Assembly (NCBI GenBank): GCA_965208975.1
Contig: CBDBQH010000001.1
Coordinates: 1 to 64,000, forward strand
Length of the DNA stretch: 64,000 bases
Direction of reading: 5' to 3'
Origin: G963663315 sp965208975
GTDB taxonomy: Bacteria; Pseudomonadota; Gammaproteobacteria; Arenicellales; Poriferihabitantaceae
The translations under genes and the position numbers were made by a program. Below are positions 50,864 to 59,178 of the stretch, one piece after another. Every line of letters begins with the position of its first letter. The first letter of the stretch is position 1. The notes beneath the pieces were generated by a model that was not told the origin of the DNA, searched no databases, and worked only from the letters and a program-made list of their open reading frames with translations.

Positions 50864-52578
50864 CCCCAATCCCCTGATAAGGGAAGTTTTGGGTGATTGA
50901 AAGGTGTTTGGTATCAAGGGATTATATGGAAAAATAGGGTTTCTGAAAACTCACCTGTTGAGTGATATGAAAAAGCATCGAAAAGCGGGGAAGAACGGGA
51001 AGGGTCGCGCCAGGAAGATTCGGAAGGTTCGTCCTCCGAAGGTAACCTTTGAGTTCACGGATTTGGATTTGACGTCCTTTGGTGGGTCCTCCATACTGGC
51101 TCGAACTGCCCATCAGTTTGGTTTGTTTGATCTTCTGGACGGAGCGGTTTCGGTAAAGGTTCGCAATCGGGGCGCTTCGGACCTGGAGACTCTGTGGTCC
51201 ATCATCGCTTGTTTGGCGCGTGGTCATGGTTCGTTATCGGACCTGGATGGGTTGCGGTCAGACCGGGCGGCGAGTCTTCTTCTGGGCTTGCGTTGGGTTC
51301 CTGAGTCGCGCCGCGCGGGGGAATGGTTATCCCGGTTGGATATTACAGACATCCAGGGGCTGTGGCATGCAGCGGTGGCATTCGCGGGTCGGGTCGCGCC
51401 GTCCATCATTGCCCATGAGGTAGAAACGAAGGGATATGTTCCGATGTTCATGGATGCTACGGGGATTGAGGTAGACGGACACTTGTTTGAGCGGACGGGG
51501 AAGGACTACAACGGCAACCGGGGTTACTGGTTGCACGGGACGTTTGTAGGCGGCTTGTGGTCGGCGGGTCAGTTGCAACCGGGGGGTGGACGGGTGACGC
51601 AGAACTGGCGCAAGTTGCTGCATTGGACGGCGGGGATGCTGCCAAAGGATGCGCCGGTCTGGTTTCGGGCGGACCATGCGTATTATAAGGGCGCTCTGGT
51701 TCGTGAATGCGCGAAGCGGGGCTGGGACTATTCGATCAGCCTGACGAATGACCGCTGGAAAAGGCCGATACTGGAACAACTGGAAGGTCTTCCTGATTCG
51801 GAGTGGACGGATATGGGTATGGAGGAGGAAGCCATTTTTGCCACGCACCGTCCGAGTGGTTGGGAGCGGACGCAGGATTACGTAGTGGTTCGATGCCACA
51901 GTCAGAACGGCCAGACTCTTTTGGCGCCGCGTCATACGGTCATTCTGGTGTCTCGGAACGATCTGCCCCTGAAAGAGTTAGTACTTCGTCACCGGGGCAA
52001 GCAGGGTCAGGAGAACGCCTTCAAGGGTCCGTTGCGGGACATGGACCTGCATCACCCACCGTGCCGGAGCTACCGCGCCAACCAGGCCTTCTACGCCCTG
52101 GGTCAGATTGCACAGGTTCTGCTGCGGGCGGTACAGTACACGGCGTTACCGAAGAAGGCGCGTCGTCATGGCATCCGACCGATCATCCGTTACGTGATGC
52201 AAACGGCGGCGTATCTGGTTCACAAAGCCCGCCAACTGTGTGTGCGCTTTGCCAAGAACAACTTCCGGCTGGACTGGCTGTACCAGTCTATGGTCACACT
52301 GGAAGCCACAGACCTTTGTGCTTTCCGTTCCCGCTCTCCTCCTTAAAGTCGGGCTTCGCGGCCTGAATCCACCCTGGATCGACGAACACCGCCTGGCGGT
52401 GGGGGTTCACTTGCCTGCACCAGAAAATCTGGCGTTTCCAAGAGGGCGACAGTACGGCTCAAAGAAGATTTTGCACGTTGATTCGACCCGTCTGACGGCT
52501 GGAGACCCTGACCGGCTCACCCATAACACAACCACCCATGTGAAAATCACTCACAAGGCATTTATCAGGGGATTGAGG
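50864..52578 (+). mobile_element. Complete insertion sequence (IS1380/IS4-like), 1715 bp
   Basis: The left end, CCCCAATCCCCTGATAA (50864-50880), and the right end, TTATCAGGGGATTGAGG (52562-52578), are inverted repeats with 16 of 17 matches. They are flanked by AACTCTAT on both sides (50856-50863 and 52579-52586), an intact 8-bp target duplication. One transposase gene fills most of the element. Intact ends, duplication and frame point to a recent insertion. Confidence 0.93.
50904..52346 (+). CDS. DDE transposase (IS1380-like)
   Basis: The frame starts at GTG 50904 and another candidate is ATG 50967 after a basic leader. The product has the IS1380-like N-terminal motif DLTSFGGSSILARTAHQFGL, the catalytic D in MDATGIEVDG, the second D in FRADHAYYKG and the E in HRGKQGQENAFKG. 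The 480-residue length is normal for this group. It cuts the element ends and inserts them elsewhere. Confidence 0.93.
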   Translation: MFGIKGLYGKIGFLKTHLLSDMKKHRKAGKNGKGRARKIRKVRPPKVTFEFTDLDLTSFGGSSILARTAHQFGLFDLLDGAVSVKVRNRGASDLETLWSIIACLARGHGSLSDLDGLRSDRAASLLLGLRWVPESRRAGEWLSRLDITDIQGLWHAAVAFAGRVAPSIIAHEVETKGYVPMFMDATGIEVDGHLFERTGKDYNGNRGYWLHGTFVGGLWSAGQLQPGGGRVTQNWRKLLHWTAGMLPKDAPVWFRADHAYYKGALVRECAKRGWDYSISLTNDRWKRPILEQLEGLPDSEWTDMGMEEEAIFATHRPSGWERTQDYVVVRCHSQNGQTLLAPRHTVILVSRNDLPLKELVLRHRGKQGQENAFKGPLRDMDLHHPPCRSYRANQAFYALGQIAQVLLRAVQYTALPKKARRHGIRPIIRYVMQTAAYLVHKARQLCVRFAKNNFRLDWLYQSMVTLEATDLCAFRSRSPP

Positions 52579-52643
52579 AACTCTATTTGTTCGTAACACT
52601 CGTAACAAAAAGTATGAGAGCAAAAAGTTGAGAGCAAAAAGTA

Positions 52644-52671
52644 TTGCATTGTGTACTACGTGTAATACAAT
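52644..52671 (+). promoter_or_regulatory. Promoter with overlapping inverted repeat for the leader RNA
   Basis: TTGCAT (52644-52649) and TACAAT (52666-52671) are 16 bp apart. GTATTG (52641-52646) and CAATAC (52668-52673) form inverted arms around it. Two GAGAGCAAAAAGT units lie just upstream (52616-52642). The predicted start is about 52679. Confidence 0.6.
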
Positions 52672-52678
52672 ACGCAAA

Positions 52679-52745
52679 GATAGCGCTCTTGGCAGTATGC
52701 CTCCCCACCTGATTTAAGGAGAGGCAGATCCCAAGAGCTTTTTTT
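52679..52745 (+). ncRNA. Structured leader/sRNA ending in an intrinsic terminator
   Basis: GCTCTTGG (52685-52692) pairs with CCAAGAGC (52731-52738), and within this TGCCTC (52698-52703) pairs with GAGGCA (52721-52726). Seven Ts follow (52739-52745). The hairpin lies between a good promoter and the NYN-type gene at 52769, so the RNA could be an attenuator or a small RNA of about 67 bases. Confidence 0.55.
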
Positions 52746-52768
52746 CTTGTGTCAGGAGAATCATAATA

Positions 52769-52897
52769 ATGCCTACCGCTATTTTGGTTGACGGTGGTTT
52801 CTTCTTGAAACGATTTCGTCATGTATACCCGGATGTTGATTCTCACAACGCAAAGGAAATAGCGAAGGCGTTCTATAAAATGACTACGCATCATTGA
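52769..52897 (+). pseudogene. NYN/PIN-like domain protein, truncated after about 38 codons
   Basis: ATG 52769, with AGGAG ahead, begins MPTAILVDGGFFLKRFRHVY followed by PDVDSHNAKEIAKAFYKM, the first strand and helix of NYN (LabA/DUF88) nucleases with Asp in VDGG. After codon 38 the frame runs into a repeat (ACTACGCATCAT) and stops. The rest of the gene is missing, replaced by the dispersed repeat sequence. Confidence 0.7.
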
Positions 52898-52925
52898 CTA
52901 CGCATCATCCTTCATAAACCGCTTT
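52884..52925. repeat. Partial repeat R7 at the NYN breakpoint
   Basis: CTACGCATCAT is present twice (52885-52895 and 52898-52908) and leads into the same 28-bp unit as 50806-50833. It marks the truncation point of the NYN gene and the beginning of the wrbA-like frame. Confidence 0.75.
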
Positions 52926-52927
52926 AT

Positions 52928-53587
52928 GTGTTACTATCCGATCCAGACCTCATTGGACGCAATGCCAATTTATCCTTGACTATCCCCAAGAAAATACTGA
53001 TTCTGTATTACAGCCGTCATGGCGCCACCGCAGATCTTGCGAGACATGTGGGACGTGGGGTGGAGAGTCTCGCTCAGTGCGAAGCCGTGATGCGGACTGT
53101 GCCGGCGGTATCTGCGGTTTGTGAGGCTGTCGAGGAAGTCGTTCCACGCAGCGGGGATGTCTATGCGTCAACCGATGATCTGGAAAGCTGCGCCGGACTG
53201 ATACTCGGCAGTCCTACCCGTTTTGGCGCCATCGCGTCGCCATTGAAGTATTTTTTTGACCAGACCGTCCCGCAATGGTTGAACGGCGCCCTCAAGGATA
53301 AGCCCGCCGCCGTATTCACCTCTTCCGCCAGTGTGCATGGCGGTCAGGAAAGCACTCTGCTATCCATGACCCTGCCTCTGATTCATCACGGCATGATCAT
53401 CACCGGGTTGCCCTATAGCGGCACCCGGCTTGCCCAGACACAGGGCGGCGGCAGTCCGTATGGCGCAAGCCATGTTGCGGGGGCGGATGGCTCCCTGCCT
53501 GTTTGTGATGATGAAAAGGCGTTGTCGGAAATGCTCGGACGCCGGGTGGCCGGTCTCGCCGTCGCTCTGGATGGCCGGACGCTGTAG
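52928..53587 (+). CDS. wrbA: WrbA-like NAD(P)H:quinone oxidoreductase (start uncertain)
   Basis: The flavodoxin-like protein reads KILILYYSRHGATADLARHV (FMN phosphate loop), LILGSPTRFGAIASPLKYFF and ASVHGGQESTLLSMTLPLIH with GLPYSGTRL, as in WrbA. The core starts about 19 codons into the frame. No ATG precedes it, so translation would need GTG 52928 or TTG 52976, and the native start seems to have been replaced by the repeat. The gene may be poorly expressed. Otherwise the frame is intact to 53587. Confidence 0.85.
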   Translation: MLLSDPDLIGRNANLSLTIPKKILILYYSRHGATADLARHVGRGVESLAQCEAVMRTVPAVSAVCEAVEEVVPRSGDVYASTDDLESCAGLILGSPTRFGAIASPLKYFFDQTVPQWLNGALKDKPAAVFTSSASVHGGQESTLLSMTLPLIHHGMIITGLPYSGTRLAQTQGGGSPYGASHVAGADGSLPVCDDEKALSEMLGRRVAGLAVALDGRTL

Positions 53588-53608
53588 CGGTGAGAGTCAG
53601 CCAGACCG

Positions 53609-54298
53609 TCACAACAATGTTTTCAGGAAAGGGATGGTGATTTTGCGCTGATCCCGTAGTGAGGCGCTGTCGATTTTGTCGAGCAAGGCAAACAATGAGC
53701 CGGTGTCCCGCTGGCAACGGGACATGATGAACGCAGTCACTTTCTCATCCAGGTCAAACCCCCGCGTTAAGGCCTGATGCCGCAATGCCTGTTGTTTCCC
53801 GGTTTCATCGAGAGGCTGGAGGTGGTAAACCCCGCCGCAGACGAGACGTGATTCCAGGTCTTTCAGTTCCAGGTTGAGCTTGCCGGGCGGGGCGGCTCCG
53901 CTGACGATGAGGGCGCCGGAGTTTTGGAGCAGGCTTTCGTACAGCGACAGAATCTTCACCTGCATGTCGTGCAGGCCGACAATCGCCCCAATATCATCCA
54001 TACACAGGATGGTGTTTGCGGCAACCGGGAGCAACTGCTCCAGTTCGTTATCGTCCCGTCCGCTCAGGGAGACGTAAACTCCGGGCTTCGACCGTTTTCC
54101 CGCCGCAATACAGCAGGCGTTGAGTAAATGGGTTTTGCCACTGCCGGATTCTCCCCACAGATAGAGGATCGGTCGGGTTTGGACTCCCCATAGCAGGCTC
54201 CTCAATTCCCGGATCAGTATCTCATTGCCTCTCTCGTAAAAACTTTCAAGAGCGATCTCTGCGCCGGTATCCGCCGGTATCAGTGTCTGTCCGCTCAT
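53609..54298 (-). CDS. hda: DnaA regulatory inactivator Hda-like
   Basis: The 229-residue AAA+ protein has Walker A GESGSGKTHLLNACC, the acidic LCMDDIGAI box and the sensor 2-like RCQRDTGSLFALLDKIDSAS, as in Hda. Hda with the sliding clamp stimulates ATP hydrolysis by DnaA after initiation. The usual N-terminal clamp-binding motif (QL-S/D-LPL) is degenerate here (QTLIPA). It overlaps the pgsA-like gene by four bases (ATGA). Confidence 0.9.
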   Translation of the reverse strand: MSGQTLIPADTGAEIALESFYERGNEILIRELRSLLWGVQTRPILYLWGESGSGKTHLLNACCIAAGKRSKPGVYVSLSGRDDNELEQLLPVAANTILCMDDIGAIVGLHDMQVKILSLYESLLQNSGALIVSGAAPPGKLNLELKDLESRLVCGGVYHLQPLDETGKQQALRHQALTRGFDLDEKVTAFIMSRCQRDTGSLFALLDKIDSASLRDQRKITIPFLKTLL

Positions 54299-54858
54299 TT
54301 TTCAGTCAGGTTGGCAAATTCCTGTCGAATTCCCCATAACCATACATACTGGACTCCGCTGGTTACCGTCGTGATCAGTACCCCGAAAATGAGCACATCA
54401 ACCACCATCGGTACAGAAAGAATGGCTGACTTCTCCAGTAATACGGCGACCATCAGAGAAATTTGCAAAAACGTGTTGACCTTGCTCGGCCAGGTGGGCT
54501 GGATCGATACGGTTTGCACCATTACCACAATAATCAGGTAGCCGACCACGATAACCAGATCCCTGAACATCACCAGCACCACTAACCAGAAGGGAATGTC
54601 GCCGAGGACCGCCAGCATGATATAAGCGCAGCCGATCAACAGTTTGTCCGCCATCGGGTCAAGTATCTTGCCCAGATTTGAAACGCAGTTAAACTGTTTC
54701 GCAATGTATCCATCCAGGCTATCCGTGACGCCGGCGGCGATGAACAGGTACAGCGCCAGATCATAGTTCTGTTCATACAGCAACAGCACCAGTATCGGGC
54801 AGGACGCGATTCGGGCCAGGGTCAACAGGTTCGGGACGAGTGAGAGCAGGTGATACAC
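54295..54858 (-). CDS. CDP-alcohol phosphatidyltransferase (PgsA-like)
   Basis: The 187-residue membrane protein has four or five hydrophobic segments and the CDP-alcohol phosphotransferase motif D-G-YI-A-K-(x8)-G-KIL-D-PMA-D (TDSLDGYIAKQF, then SNLGKILDPMADK). The usual Arg after A is Lys here. Members transfer a phosphatidyl group from CDP-diacylglycerol to an alcohol such as glycerol-3-phosphate. It forms an operon with hda and is divergent from purM. Confidence 0.9.
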   Translation of the reverse strand: MYHLLSLVPNLLTLARIASCPILVLLLYEQNYDLALYLFIAAGVTDSLDGYIAKQFNCVSNLGKILDPMADKLLIGCAYIMLAVLGDIPFWLVVLVMFRDLVIVVGYLIIVVMVQTVSIQPTWPSKVNTFLQISLMVAVLLEKSAILSVPMVVDVLIFGVLITTVTSGVQYVWLWGIRQEFANLTEK

Positions 54859-55019
54859 TTTGGGTTGTGTGAAGGGTTAAAAAACAGGTCTGGCTAAACT
54901 ATCACTGCACCAGTCGATTTTCAAACATTTGTTCAGGTTTGTTCAGGTTTCGGGGAATGATTCTCTACGCCGCATCAGGCATAATCGGGGCTGGATTTTC
55001 ATTTGCCTGAAATTGCCTG

Positions 55020-56069
55020 ATGCCACTGGAAAAAAGCCCCAAAACTGCCTTGAGTTATCGTCAAAGCGGGGTTGATATAGATGCCGGAAACACGCTGGTT
55101 GATCGAATCAAGCCGGCAGTCAGGGAAACCTTCCGTCCGGGTGTTCTTGAAGGGCCGGGTGGTTTCGGCGCATTATTTGAACTGCCGGCGGGCCGATTCC
55201 AGTCTCCGGTACTGGTCTCTGGAACCGATGGCGTTGGCACCAAGCTGAAGCTGGCCGGTATGATGAATCGGCATCACACAATCGGTATTGACCTGGTTGC
55301 GATGTGTGTCAACGACATCATCGTCTGTGGCGCTGAACCCTTGTATTTCCTGGATTATTTTGCCACCGGAAAGCTCAATGTGGAGCAGGCGGAAACCATC
55401 ATTAACGGCATTGCCCAAGGGTGCGCTCGCGCAGGTTGCGCCTTGGTCGGCGGGGAGACGGCGGAAATGCCGGGGATTTACGCTGCCGGGGATTACGATC
55501 TGGCCGGTTTCGCGGTCGGTGTGGTTGAGAAAAATGACATGATCACGCCACAACGGGTCGGCGCCGGAGATACGGTTATCGGTCTGGCTTCTTCGGGGCC
55601 TCATGCCAATGGCTATTCCCTGATCCGGAAAATTATCGAGATCACCGGCAGTGACCTGGGACAGGAATTTGAAGGAACCACGCTGGGTGAGGTCCTCCTC
55701 ACTCCCACCCGGATTTATGTCAAAACGATTCTCGCCCTGCTCGAATCAATCGAGATCACAGCGATCGCTCATATCACTGGCGGCGGGTTGCCCGACAATT
55801 TGCCGAGAGTGTTGCCGCCGGGTGTCAGCGCCCGGATTTCCCGGTCATCCTGGTCAATGCCTCCTGTTTTCCAGTGGTTGCAGGAGGGTGGACGGGTTGA
55901 ACAGGCGGAAATGCTACGCACATTTAATTGCGGGATCGGTATGGTGGTTTGTGTCCATCCGCGAGACGCGGATACCGCGATAACCCGGCTTGAAGATTTG
56001 GGGGAAACGGTTTTTGTCCTCGGAGAGATTGTCGAATCGGAGCAGACCCGGGTAATCCTGACCGATTAA
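55020..56069 (+). CDS. purM: Phosphoribosylformylglycinamidine cyclo-ligase
   Basis: The 349-residue enzyme starts LSYRQSGVDIDAGNTLVDRI and has GTDGVGTKLKLA, VGGETAEMPG and GLASSGPHANGYSLIRK. It forms the imidazole ring of AIR in purine synthesis, using ATP. It is nine bases ahead of purN in one operon, divergent from pgsA-like/hda. Confidence 0.98.
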   Translation: MPLEKSPKTALSYRQSGVDIDAGNTLVDRIKPAVRETFRPGVLEGPGGFGALFELPAGRFQSPVLVSGTDGVGTKLKLAGMMNRHHTIGIDLVAMCVNDIIVCGAEPLYFLDYFATGKLNVEQAETIINGIAQGCARAGCALVGGETAEMPGIYAAGDYDLAGFAVGVVEKNDMITPQRVGAGDTVIGLASSGPHANGYSLIRKIIEITGSDLGQEFEGTTLGEVLLTPTRIYVKTILALLESIEITAIAHITGGGLPDNLPRVLPPGVSARISRSSWSMPPVFQWLQEGGRVEQAEMLRTFNCGIGMVVCVHPRDADTAITRLEDLGETVFVLGEIVESEQTRVILTD

Positions 56070-56077
56070 CGCCTGTC

Positions 56078-56683
56078 ATGTCTAATCCAACTTTCAAGCT
56101 GGTGGTACTGATTTCCGGAAATGGCTCCAACCTGCAATCCATTATGGAGCATATCCAGGCTGGAACGCTGGATGCCAGAATCATGGCGGTGATCAGTAAC
56201 CGCGCGGACGCATTCGGTCTTCATCGGGCCAGAGCCGCGGGCATCGAGACGCTGACGATGGAGGCCGGAGATTATTCATCTGCGTCTGACTTCGATCATG
56301 ATCTGGCGAAGACCGTATCGCGCTATCAATCCGACCTGATTGTTCTGGCGGGATACATGAGAATACTGGGCGCTGCTTTCGTCAATCGGTTTGAGGGGAA
56401 AATCGTAAACATTCATCCTTCGCTTCTGCCGAAATACAAGGGGTTGAACACCCACCAGCGCGCCATTGACGCCGGCGATACGGAGCATGGGGCCAGTGTT
56501 CATTATGTGACTTGCAAGCTGGACGACGGGCCGATTATCATTCAGCGGCGGGTTGAAATTTCACCGTGCGATACTGCGGCTACCCTGCAGCAGAAAGTGC
56601 AGCAGGCAGAGCGCCGGATTTATCCGATTGCGATTCAGCGAATCGTGAGCGGGGAGGTCCATTGCAACCGGATAAAATCATGA
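56078..56683 (+). CDS. purN: Phosphoribosylglycinamide formyltransferase
   Basis: The 201-residue enzyme has LISGNGSNLQ, the catalytic NIHPSLLPKYKG and LDDGPIIIQRRV. It transfers a formyl group from 10-formyl-THF to GAR. Its stop overlaps the DUF3108 gene start (ATGA, 56680-56683), the same coupling seen in many gammaproteobacteria. Confidence 0.98.
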   Translation: MSNPTFKLVVLISGNGSNLQSIMEHIQAGTLDARIMAVISNRADAFGLHRARAAGIETLTMEAGDYSSASDFDHDLAKTVSRYQSDLIVLAGYMRILGAAFVNRFEGKIVNIHPSLLPKYKGLNTHQRAIDAGDTEHGASVHYVTCKLDDGPIIIQRRVEISPCDTAATLQQKVQQAERRIYPIAIQRIVSGEVHCNRIKS

Positions 56684-57390
56684 ACAGATTATTCAAGCCT
56701 GCCTGTCTTTCGCTCCTGGTTTTCCTGTTCGGTACACTTTCGTGGGTAATGCCGCCATTGGCCGGAGCATCCGATAGCCGGATACTGCGATACTCTGTAA
56801 CAGAAGGAAGTATGGCCATCGGGGAACTGGAGGTGATCCTGGAGCGCGGTAATGGGCAGATAAAGGCAACGGTCACCACCCATCTGGACGGGTTGGCAAA
56901 ACTGCTGTTGGGAGAATTTACCGCTGAAACCTGGTTTCATCTGGACGGAGGTCATGCGATTCTGGAGCGAGGTCTGCGACGGCGCGGGAAGGGTGATACG
57001 GGCTCGGGTTTCACGGTTGATTACGACAACAAAACGCTGAAACTCGACTCCGGGGAGCGTTATCCCATTGCGCCCGGCGAGATACTGGATTCAACCGAAT
57101 TTCCGGTTGCCCTGATTACTGCCGATCCTGCTGCCGTGGCCGGGAAAATTATGTGGGAGGTCAATGCCCGAAAGGCGAGACGTTATCGCTATCATACGCC
57201 GAAACCCGAAATGCTCAAACTCAATGACAAGGTGTATAATACCTGGAAAGTGACACGAAACAAACTTGGAGACACCCACAGAACGGTCACGTTCTGGCTG
57301 GATGCGGACAGGCAGAATATTCCGTTGAAAATCGTAACCGTGAGAAAAGACCGGAAGACCATCCTGAGTCTGCGTGATTACTTCCTTTAG
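56680..57390 (+). CDS. DUF3108 periplasmic protein
   Basis: ATG 56680 overlaps the purN stop. The 236-residue product has a signal peptide (about 1-29, LLVFLFGTLSWVMPPLAGA) and a DUF3108 beta-rich domain (YSVTEGSMAIGELEVILERG, then DSGERYPIAPGEI and WLDADRQNIPLKIVT). Members are exported envelope proteins of unclear function, regularly found after purN. Length and frame are normal. Confidence 0.9.
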   Translation: MNRLFKPACLSLLVFLFGTLSWVMPPLAGASDSRILRYSVTEGSMAIGELEVILERGNGQIKATVTTHLDGLAKLLLGEFTAETWFHLDGGHAILERGLRRRGKGDTGSGFTVDYDNKTLKLDSGERYPIAPGEILDSTEFPVALITADPAAVAGKIMWEVNARKARRYRYHTPKPEMLKLNDKVYNTWKVTRNKLGDTHRTVTFWLDADRQNIPLKIVTVRKDRKTILSLRDYFL

Positions 57391-57408
57391 CGGAATACCG
57401 GTATCGTC

Positions 57409-58374
57409 ATGACTCAAGCGCTCAGTATTTCAAATCTTGTGAAAGTCTATGATAACGGCCATATTGCCCTGAACGGCATCAATCTGACGGTCGAGCAGGG
57501 TGATTTTTTTGGGTTGATCGGCAAAAACGGCGCCGGGAAGTCCACCACGATCGGCATTATTTCCTCATTGATCAACAAGACCACGGGCTCAGTCCGGATC
57601 TTTGACATTGACATTGACGAGGATTTTGATCAGGCCAAATCCCGTATCGGCATTGTGCCCCAGGAGATTAACTTCAGCATCTTCGAGACTCCGATGCAGA
57701 TTGTGATGAATCAGGCGGGATACCATGGCATTCGTCGGAAAACGGCCAGACGGCGAGCGCGGCGCTATCTGGATATGCTGGGGCTGAGTGATAAAAAGGA
57801 TACGCCTGCAAGGAAGTTATCCGGCGGCATGAAACGGCGGCTGATGATTGCGCGCGCCCTGGTGAATGAACCCTGGTTGTTGATTCTGGATGAACCGACA
57901 GCGGGCGTTGACATTGAGATCAGGCGGTTGATGTGGGAATTTCTGGCGGAAATCAATGAAAAGGGGACTACCATTATCTTGACGACCCACTATCTGGAAG
58001 AAGCCGAAAGCCTGTGCCGGAATATCGCGATCCTGGAACGCGGAGAGTTGGTGGAAAACACGGATACCAAAAGCCTGTTGTCCCAGTTGCGGCAGGACAC
58101 ATACATACTGGATCTGGAGTCTCCCCTGGCGCGGTTGCCTGAGCCACTGGCTGACTCGGTTGATCCGGGCTGGAAGTTGCGGAACACGATGACTCTGGAG
58201 GTCATGGTGTCGAAGACCCGGGGCATGAACACGATCTTTGAGCTACTCTCAAAACATCAAATCCGGGTGGAGAGCATGCGCAACAAGACCAACAGGCTGG
58301 AGCAATTGTTCATGGAGATTACCGGCGGCGAGAGCATCGCCGGGAGTCAATCAGGTCATGGAGAAAAATCATGA
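57409..58374 (+). CDS. yadG: ABC exporter ATP-binding subunit (YadG-like)
   Basis: The 321-residue protein has Walker A GKNGAGKST, the LSGGMKRRLMIARA signature, Walker B LLILDEPTAGVD and the H-loop TTHYLEEAE. It powers the permease encoded next, whose start overlaps its stop (ATGA, 58371-58374). The pair resembles YadG/YadH exporters of unknown substrate. Confidence 0.93.
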   Translation: MTQALSISNLVKVYDNGHIALNGINLTVEQGDFFGLIGKNGAGKSTTIGIISSLINKTTGSVRIFDIDIDEDFDQAKSRIGIVPQEINFSIFETPMQIVMNQAGYHGIRRKTARRRARRYLDMLGLSDKKDTPARKLSGGMKRRLMIARALVNEPWLLILDEPTAGVDIEIRRLMWEFLAEINEKGTTIILTTHYLEEAESLCRNIAILERGELVENTDTKSLLSQLRQDTYILDLESPLARLPEPLADSVDPGWKLRNTMTLEVMVSKTRGMNTIFELLSKHQIRVESMRNKTNRLEQLFMEITGGESIAGSQSGHGEKS

Positions 58375-59144
58375 ACCAGGAGCGAAATTGGGTCTCGTTC
58401 ATTACTATATTGAACAAGGAAATCACCCGCTTCATGCGCATCTGGCAGCAAACCCTTTTCCCTCCGGTCATTACGACTACGCTGTACTTCATTATTTTCG
58501 GCAATCTGATTGGCCCCCGGATTGGCGAGATGGCAGGGTATTCCTACATGGAGTTCATCGTGCCCGGACTCATCCTGATGTCGGTCATCAACAATTCTTA
58601 TGCCAATGTTTCCTCTTCATTTTTCGGCGCGAAGTTTCAGCGTTCCATTGAGGAATTACAGGTCTCTCCGGTTCCCAACAGCATTATATTGCTCGGCTAT
58701 GTATGCGGCGGCGTTTTGCGCGGGCTGCTGGTAGGCGTTGTAGTGACTCTGGTGTCCCTGTTTTTCAGCGACCTGTCGATTCACAGTTTCCCGGTCGCCG
58801 GAAGTATTATTCTGCTGACGGCGTTGTTGTTCTCTCTGGCCGGGTTTCTGAATGGTATGTTCGCTACCAAATTTGACGATGTGACCATTATCCCCAATTT
58901 CATACTGACTCCGTTGACCTATCTGGGTGGCGTTTTTTATTCGATCAAGTTGTTGCCTGAGTTCTGGCAGGTGGTTTCCCATGCCAACCCGATTCTTTAT
59001 ATGATCAGTGGATTCCGGTTCGGTTTTCTGGGCACAGCTGATATAGCCCTGCCTGTCTCGTTTGTGCTGATCGTCCTGTTTTGCGTGATTCTTTTCGTGG
59101 TCAACCTCCGCTTGCTTGAGCGCGGGGTCAATCTGCGGCAGTAA
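58371..59144 (+). CDS. yadH: ABC-2 type permease (YadH-like)
   Basis: The 257-residue membrane protein has six predicted helices, PPVITTTLYFIIFGNLIGPR near the start, and the ABC-2 signature around NFILTPLTYLGGVFYSIKLLPEFWQ. It forms an exporter with the upstream ATPase. The substrate is unknown. Confidence 0.92.
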   Translation: MNQERNWVSFITILNKEITRFMRIWQQTLFPPVITTTLYFIIFGNLIGPRIGEMAGYSYMEFIVPGLILMSVINNSYANVSSSFFGAKFQRSIEELQVSPVPNSIILLGYVCGGVLRGLLVGVVVTLVSLFFSDLSIHSFPVAGSIILLTALLFSLAGFLNGMFATKFDDVTIIPNFILTPLTYLGGVFYSIKLLPEFWQVVSHANPILYMISGFRFGFLGTADIALPVSFVLIVLFCVILFVVNLRLLERGVNLRQ

Positions 59145-59178
59145 TTGATTTTTACAAGATAAATGTGAGTATCCAGTT

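Noticed and set aside
51803..52366. A 187-codon frame overlapping the transposase 3' end
   Set aside because: It is an alternative frame in a GC-rich gene without a start signal; the transposase frame holds the DDE motifs.
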